In this document: positions 6,184-9,389 of the stretch, in pieces
How the letters are laid out: every line of letters begins with the position of its first letter
How positions within the stretch are numbered: the first letter of the stretch is position 1
NCBI RefSeq assembly: GCF_946220915.1
Contig: NZ_CAMIHH010000115.1
Location: 1-9,389, forward strand
Length of the DNA: 9,389 nt
Direction of reading: 5' to 3'
Source of the DNA: an uncultured Flavobacterium sp.
Lineage (GTDB): Bacteria; Bacteroidota; Bacteroidia; Flavobacteriales; Flavobacteriaceae
Position numbers and translations under genes: made by a program
The notes under the pieces: generated by a model
Database searches by the model: none
The model's input: the letters and a program-made list of their open reading frames with translations, nothing else
Told to the model about the DNA's origin: nothing

Positions 6184-6915
6184 ATGATCAAAGTTATTGT
6201 ACATGTTACCAAAGCAATAATTGCTGTAATCGCTTCGCTGCTGTTCTTCTCGTGCAACCTCGATTTTAAAAAGGTTGACGGCGACGGAAACGTAGTGACC
6301 AAGGAGCGCAAGATGTCGGGCGATTTCACTAAGATCGATGCAGGCACCGGCCTTGAGGTCATCATAGAACAGGGAAGCGGGCAAATGGTTACCGTTGAAG
6401 CCGATAACAACCTGCACCAGCACATAAAAACAGAGGTAAAGGATGGCGAACTGGAAATAAAGGCAGATGTGAACATTGGCAATGCCACTGCCAAAAAGGT
6501 AATTGTAAGGCTCCCTAATATTGAGGGCATCGAATCGGGCAGCGGATGTGCCGTAAGCACAAGGAATACCCTGAAAGCTGACTCTATCTTGTTATCTTCC
6601 GGAAGCGGCAGTACAATGACAGTGGCCATAGAAGCCAAAAACGCTACCCTGGAATCGGGCAGCGGCAGCACCCTCAAAGTTACCGGAAAAGCAGGCGACA
6701 TCACTACCGATTCGGGCAGCGGAGGTACAATTAATGCCCGTGGCCTTGTTGCCAAAAAGGCCGTCTCGGAGGCATCGAGCGGGAGCACCACAGTAATAAA
6801 CGCTACCGAAAGCCTCACGGCAGACGCCTCAAGCGGCGGCATTATCAATTATGTATCTACGCCGTCAAACCTTAGTAAAAAAACATCGTCAGGCGGGTCG
6901 GTGGGCCAGGAGTAA
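6184..6915 (+). CDS. DUF2807 (putative auto-transporter adhesin, head GIN domain) lipoprotein
   Basis: A 243-residue exported protein. Residues 1-24 form a lipoprotein signal peptide with a hydrophobic core and LFFSC at 20-24; C24 is the predicted lipidated residue, although Phe at -3 is not ideal. FTKIDAGTGLEVIIEQGSG (48-66) and KKVIVRLPNIEGIESGSG (104-121) are the typical DUF2807 entry motifs. The rest is a repetitive right-handed beta-helix type region with Ser-Gly turns starting near 118, 139, 158, 177, 199, 217 and 236, about one per 18-22 residues. The repeats are visible in the DNA too: TCGGGCAGCGG occurs at 6535, 6655 and 6712. The family name is historical and adhesion is unproven. 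It lies 61 bases downstream of the PspC gene on the same strand, so it is probably the last gene of that operon, acting in the periplasm or outer membrane. Confidence 0.92.
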   Translation: MIKVIVHVTKAIIAVIASLLFFSCNLDFKKVDGDGNVVTKERKMSGDFTKIDAGTGLEVIIEQGSGQMVTVEADNNLHQHIKTEVKDGELEIKADVNIGNATAKKVIVRLPNIEGIESGSGCAVSTRNTLKADSILLSSGSGSTMTVAIEAKNATLESGSGSTLKVTGKAGDITTDSGSGGTINARGLVAKKAVSEASSGSTTVINATESLTADASSGGIINYVSTPSNLSKKTSSGGSVGQE

Positions 6916-7031
6916 AGCATAGGCATTGCCATTACGGTCCTGTAAGCGGCTTGCGGAGGTAAAATCTCTTTAACACTCAAGTTTTTCTTCCGTCAGGATA
7001 CAGCTCCCAATCATCAATCAAATCACGAACC
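6916..7031 (+). other. Intergenic stretch before the SnoaL-like gene
   Basis: These 116 bases hold a weak 5-base hairpin (GTAAG/CTTGC, about 6942-6954) and, at the end, the CAATCATCAATCAAA leader copy (7008-7022). I found no convincing terminator after the DUF2807 gene and no TAnnTTTG promoter, so whether the next gene is transcribed separately is undecided. Confidence 0.4.
7008..7022 (+). repeat. CAATCA leader repeat ahead of the SnoaL-like gene
   Basis: An exact second copy of the 15-mer at 3986-4000, ending 9 bases before the ATG at 7032. It takes the place where a Shine-Dalgarno sequence would be expected. Confidence 0.5.
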
Positions 7032-7520
7032 ATGAAACATTTATTCCTGGCTGTACTGCTATGCCTTTCGGCCATAGGCCATTGCCAAAAAGGCACTGCT
7101 TACCCTGCCAGCCAAAAAGATCTTGAAACCACGATCCTCGCACTCGATAAAGAGGTATTCGATGCCTACAACACCTGCAATATTGAGGCAATGACTGCTT
7201 TCTTTACCGAAGACCTGGAGTTTTACCACGACAAAGGCGGTATGACCCATACCCGCGACGAAATGATAGCCCGCACCAAACAGAACCTGTGCAGCAAGCC
7301 GGGCTGGAAAATTCGCCGTGAGGCTGTGGCAGGTTCTATTAAAGTCTACCCGTTGGAAGGCTATGGCGCGATACTTACCGGAGAACACCGCTTTTACGTT
7401 ACCGAGAATGGCAAAGAGCAACTGACAGGACAGGCAAAATTTACCCATGTATTCCTGCTGGAGGATGGCAAGTGGAAAATTGCGCGAATACTGAGCTATG
7501 ACCACGGCGCACCAAAATAA
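7032..7520 (+). CDS. Secreted SnoaL-like / DUF4440 family protein
   Basis: A 162-residue protein of the NTF2-like alpha+beta cone fold. Residues 1-18 form a signal peptide (MKHLFLAVLLCLSAIGHC, then QKG), so it should be exported to the periplasm; H before C18 makes lipidation unlikely. The domain begins with a helix, LETTILALDKEVFDAYNTCN (31-50), followed by AMTAFFTEDLEFYHDKGGMT (53-72), the typical DUF4440 pattern in which a role-bearing cavity follows the first two helices. Strands at 111-122 (YGAILTGEHRFY) and 134-155 (QAKFTHVFLLEDGKWKIARI) close the sheet; the last is the conserved DGKWKI motif. NTF2-like proteins range from isomerases to non-enzymatic binding proteins, so no reaction can be assigned. 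It ends just before a strong terminator and converges on the WD40-like gene. Confidence 0.9.
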   Translation: MKHLFLAVLLCLSAIGHCQKGTAYPASQKDLETTILALDKEVFDAYNTCNIEAMTAFFTEDLEFYHDKGGMTHTRDEMIARTKQNLCSKPGWKIRREAVAGSIKVYPLEGYGAILTGEHRFYVTENGKEQLTGQAKFTHVFLLEDGKWKIARILSYDHGAPK

Positions 7521-7543
7521 CTTCTGATTTTTTATTATACCTG

Positions 7544-7576
7544 AACCCTCCCCTATTGCCATTGGGGAGGGTTTTT
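7544..7576 (+). terminator. Strong rho-independent terminator after the SnoaL-like gene
   Basis: A perfect 10-base stem (AACCCTCCCC, 7544-7553, with GGGGAGGGTT, 7564-7573) around a 10-base loop, ending in a run of five T (7572-7576). It starts 24 bases after the stop codon at 7520. In the opposite direction the stem is not followed by a T-run, so it should act mainly on plus-strand transcripts, although it also lies just past the convergent gene ending at 7609. Confidence 0.92.
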
Positions 7577-7608
7577 CAGTAACAAGACTTGAAGTTTATA
7601 TTGAAAGT

Positions 7609-8841
7609 TTACTCCACACCTACCTTGTAAATCCCTGTGTACCCATTATATCCGAAATTATTATAATGGCTTAACGCGAAATACTTACCATCGGATGACC
7701 ATGCGGGTGTACCGAAAGAGGTATCATCCTTTTTAATGCTGTTCATGAGCAACTTTCCTGTAGCGATCTCATAGATCATCAGCGATTCATATTTAGTAAC
7801 GGCCAGGTATTTTTTATCTGCGCTGAAAGCGACCCTGTTCGTGCGCTCGTCTACGTTGATAGTCTGCACAAGGGTATCGGCATCAAGGTCATAAATGTCG
7901 ATCGTGTTATAGTGGCCGCCGATGGCTACCAGGGTATCATCAGCAGAAAAAGCCACTGCTTCCACGGTGTCCGGCTGCTCAATTTTACGGCCGTCGCCAA
8001 AGTCGAGGAATTCATCCTCCATAAAGTCGACCGCGTATTTCCCTGTAGGCGATACGAGCCTTTTCAGCGATTTTGGCATTTTATCAGAAACCGCTCCTGT
8101 GGCAATGTCCGCAACGCCTGCAACGCGGTTGTAATCGGTAAGCCATACAATGCCCAGTTCCTCATCCATTTTCATGTCTCCGAACATCCCGTCGAACTTC
8201 ACGCGCCATAGTTCCTGCCATGTAGCCGTATCATAGCAGGCAATCTCATTATCGGAACTTGAGGCAATAAGCTTTGAGGAATCGGCAGTAAACATGACCG
8301 TATCCGTACCTTCCTGATGGCCCACAAAAGGCTCGAGGGTTATAGCTTCCGACGAAAGGTCGGGCATATAGGCCGCTGCCGCCCCCGGATGTACATACGA
8401 ACGCGTTTGATAGCTGGTAGTGCCCCACGACTGGCCTTCTTCCAGGTGCTCAAAAAGCCGTGCATCATGCACGTACACCTCATAATCGGCCTGCACGAGT
8501 TTTTCCTCATCCTTCCACGGGCCGTCGCCATAGTAGAAGTCGTGGTAGCCGGTATAGTCATTCAGCGGGAAGTTCCTGCTGTTGAGCTGCTGTATGTGGT
8601 CGATGAATTTGTAGGTATTGGCATTTACCCAGTCCTCATCGAGGAACTCGTCCATTGATATTTTTGTTGCAATGTAAGCATCCCTGTCCCACAGCACGCG
8701 CAGGAACATGCTTTTGTCCGTTGGCAGGGGTTCGTGGCTTTCGTAGGCCACATCATAATATACCACGATTACTTTAAGTGTTATTTTTTTTTGCTCCGGT
8801 TCTTTTTTCAGGACGCGGATGCCGTAGAGGTCTGTTGACAT
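7609..8841 (-). CDS. Uncharacterised protein: unknown N-terminal domain plus WD40-like beta-propeller
   Basis: A 410-residue protein without a signal peptide or membrane span, so probably cytoplasmic. Residues 1-160 form a domain I do not recognise: a basic start, a strand-rich segment ITLKVIVVYYDVAYES (20-35), and an aromatic, acidic stretch around NDYTGYHDFYYGDGPW (94-109). Residues about 173-410 are a beta-propeller of five or six degenerate WD40-like blades; clear ones are MFTADSSKLIASSSDNEIAC (183-202), AFSADDTLVAIGGHYNTIDI (297-316), AFSADKKYLAVTKYESLMIY (338-357) and AWSSDGKYFALSHYN (380-394). Propellers of this kind serve as binding scaffolds; no catalytic motif is visible. The start at 8841 sits 33 bases downstream of a good -7 element. 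It is a single-gene unit convergent with the SnoaL-like gene. The propeller assignment is firm; the role is unknown. Confidence 0.85.
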   Translation of the reverse strand: MSTDLYGIRVLKKEPEQKKITLKVIVVYYDVAYESHEPLPTDKSMFLRVLWDRDAYIATKISMDEFLDEDWVNANTYKFIDHIQQLNSRNFPLNDYTGYHDFYYGDGPWKDEEKLVQADYEVYVHDARLFEHLEEGQSWGTTSYQTRSYVHPGAAAAYMPDLSSEAITLEPFVGHQEGTDTVMFTADSSKLIASSSDNEIACYDTATWQELWRVKFDGMFGDMKMDEELGIVWLTDYNRVAGVADIATGAVSDKMPKSLKRLVSPTGKYAVDFMEDEFLDFGDGRKIEQPDTVEAVAFSADDTLVAIGGHYNTIDIYDLDADTLVQTINVDERTNRVAFSADKKYLAVTKYESLMIYEIATGKLLMNSIKKDDTSFGTPAWSSDGKYFALSHYNNFGYNGYTGIYKVGVE

Positions 8842-8873
8842 AGGGTTTGCATTTGTTTCTTTTGGTTAAGGGG

Positions 8874-8881
8874 CAAATGTA
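8874..8881 (-). promoter_or_regulatory. -7 promoter element of the WD40-like gene
   Basis: The minus strand reads TACATTTG, a full match to TAnnTTTG, giving a predicted leader of about 27 bases before the ATG at 8841. No TTG is found 19-21 bases upstream, so the -33 element is weak or the promoter needs an activator. Confidence 0.5.
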
Positions 8882-8979
8882 GATTTTTTATTGTAGCGGT
8901 TTGTGACGTTTTGAAAAGTTAATCATTATTTATTGGAGCAGTAGGCTAAGCGCATTTTTTTGAGTGGCTTGATTCCGTC

Positions 8980-9030
8980 ATCCGCTTTATCCCTCCGCTG
9001 CGCTACAGGGATGCCGCTGCTGTAGGGGCT
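8980..9030. repeat. GC-rich hairpin-forming intergenic element, possible dispersed flavobacterial repeat
   Basis: Within the 327-base gap between the WD40-like gene and the last gene. Two overlapping inverted repeats are present: ATCCCT/AGGGAT (8989-8994 with 9007-9012) and CTACAG/CTGTAG (9003-9008 with 9020-9025). CCGCTGC occurs directly repeated at 8995-9001 and 9014-9020. The pattern of CCGCT, TTATCC, CCGCTGCGCTAC, an AGGGAT arm and CCGCTGC recalls intergenic repeats I remember from Flavobacterium and Chryseobacterium genomes; that resemblance is from memory and unchecked. No open frame of note covers it. Confidence 0.5.
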
Positions 9031-9088
9031 GGGAGAGAGATGGGTTTGTATCTGGAAGGTTTAGTGACGAGGTAGAAGTTCACGTCAG

Positions 9089-9100
9089 TAGATATATCTA
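9089..9100. promoter_or_regulatory. 12-base perfect palindrome upstream of the last gene
   Basis: TAGATATATCTA is perfectly self-complementary and lies 68 bases before the ATG at 9169. It could be an operator for that gene. A weak -7-like TATCTTAG follows at 9137-9144 with no clear -33 partner. Confidence 0.3.
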
Positions 9101-9168
9101 ATGGATTTAATAATTCACAAATCATTAAAAAGTTACTATCTTAGTCACAACCAATTATAAGCAAAACA

Positions 9169-9389
9169 ATGGATATAAATCAACAAAAAGAATTTATCAA
9201 AACATTAAGTGGTAAATCAGACAGAGAACTTTTAGAGATAAAAACTTATTATCAATGGTGTATGGCTAAAGATTCTGAAAGAACCAGAAACAATGCTTTA
9301 TATATTTTCTTGCTTCTCCTCGTCTCTGCAATCGGAACTGCATTATTTATGTTCCAAATCCTCCATGAAGCTTCAAAAGCTTCGCATTA
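9169..9389 (+). CDS. Small one-span membrane protein, cut by window edge
   Basis: Starts at the ATG at 9169 (MDINQQKEFIKTLSGKSDRE) and stays open for 73 codons to the window end; the two last bases (TA) leave open whether it stops here or continues. I do not recognise the family. Residues 1-40 are charged and helical (SGKSDRELLEIKTYYQWCMA, 14-33), followed by a hydrophobic span at about 44-63 (ALYIFLLLLVSAIGTALFMF) and a short tail. This is a cytoplasmic helix plus one membrane anchor, as seen in many small accessory proteins. Base composition is about 32 percent G+C by hand count over 9171-9389, well below the older-looking genes to the left, and codons such as AAA, AGA and TTA dominate. This suggests recent acquisition or a different origin. 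No Shine-Dalgarno sequence is visible. Confidence 0.65.
   Translation, partial: MDINQQKEFIKTLSGKSDRELLEIKTYYQWCMAKDSERTRNNALYIFLLLLVSAIGTALFMFQILHEASKASH

Noticed and set aside
6139..6270. Short plus-strand frame starting at the ATG inside the intercistronic hairpin
   Set aside because: About 43 codons, out of frame with and overlapping the DUF2807 signal peptide; no support beyond being open.
6123..6848. 241-codon open frame on the minus strand opposite the DUF2807 gene
   Set aside because: Low-complexity mirror of the Ser-Gly repeats (repeated LPLPDS-like runs); the plus-strand frame has a signal peptide and family motifs.
7059..7562. 167-codon open frame on the minus strand
   Set aside because: Antisense to the SnoaL-like gene and runs through its terminator; no family resemblance.

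Overview
The window looks like a chromosomal segment of a member of the Flavobacteriaceae (Bacteroidota), most probably Flavobacterium or a close relative. The evidence is DnaJ and GrpE sequences of flavobacterial type, start sites with A/C-rich leaders instead of Shine-Dalgarno sequences, and several good matches to the Bacteroidota housekeeping promoter (TTG about 21 bases before TAnnTTTG). No rRNA, tRNA, CRISPR array, transposase or phage gene was seen.

Left part (1-3329), all on the minus strand. grpE and dnaJ form a two-gene heat-shock operon with a clear promoter ahead of grpE; dnaJ runs off the left edge, probably only a few codons short. A rho-independent terminator separates this operon from an upstream NAD(P)-binding epimerase of the TIGR01777/SDR39U1 family. 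A DUF4442 hotdog-fold protein lies further upstream. The DnaJ zinc-binding region has only two of the four usual CxxCxGxG motifs.

Middle part (3330-7576), plus strand. A divergent promoter region serves the DUF4442 gene leftward and a DUF4870 membrane protein rightward. Then come a small PadR-type repressor, a 583-residue PspC-domain membrane protein 3 bases behind it, and a DUF2807 (head GIN) lipoprotein. This looks like a self-regulated envelope-sensing or envelope-maintenance cassette: cytoplasmic regulator, inner-membrane sensor with a large periplasmic domain, and a lipoprotein with a repetitive beta structure. The C-terminal domain of the PspC protein resembles the start of the DUF2807 fold. 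A secreted SnoaL/DUF4440-like protein follows and ends at a strong terminator.

Right part (7577-9389). A convergent minus-strand gene encodes a 410-residue cytoplasmic protein with an unrecognised N-terminal domain joined to a WD40-like propeller. Upstream of it is a 327-base intergenic stretch that holds its promoter, a GC-rich hairpin-forming sequence resembling dispersed flavobacterial intergenic repeats, and a 12-base palindrome. The window ends inside a small A+T-rich gene for a one-span membrane protein, whose composition differs from its neighbours and may mark the edge of an acquired region.
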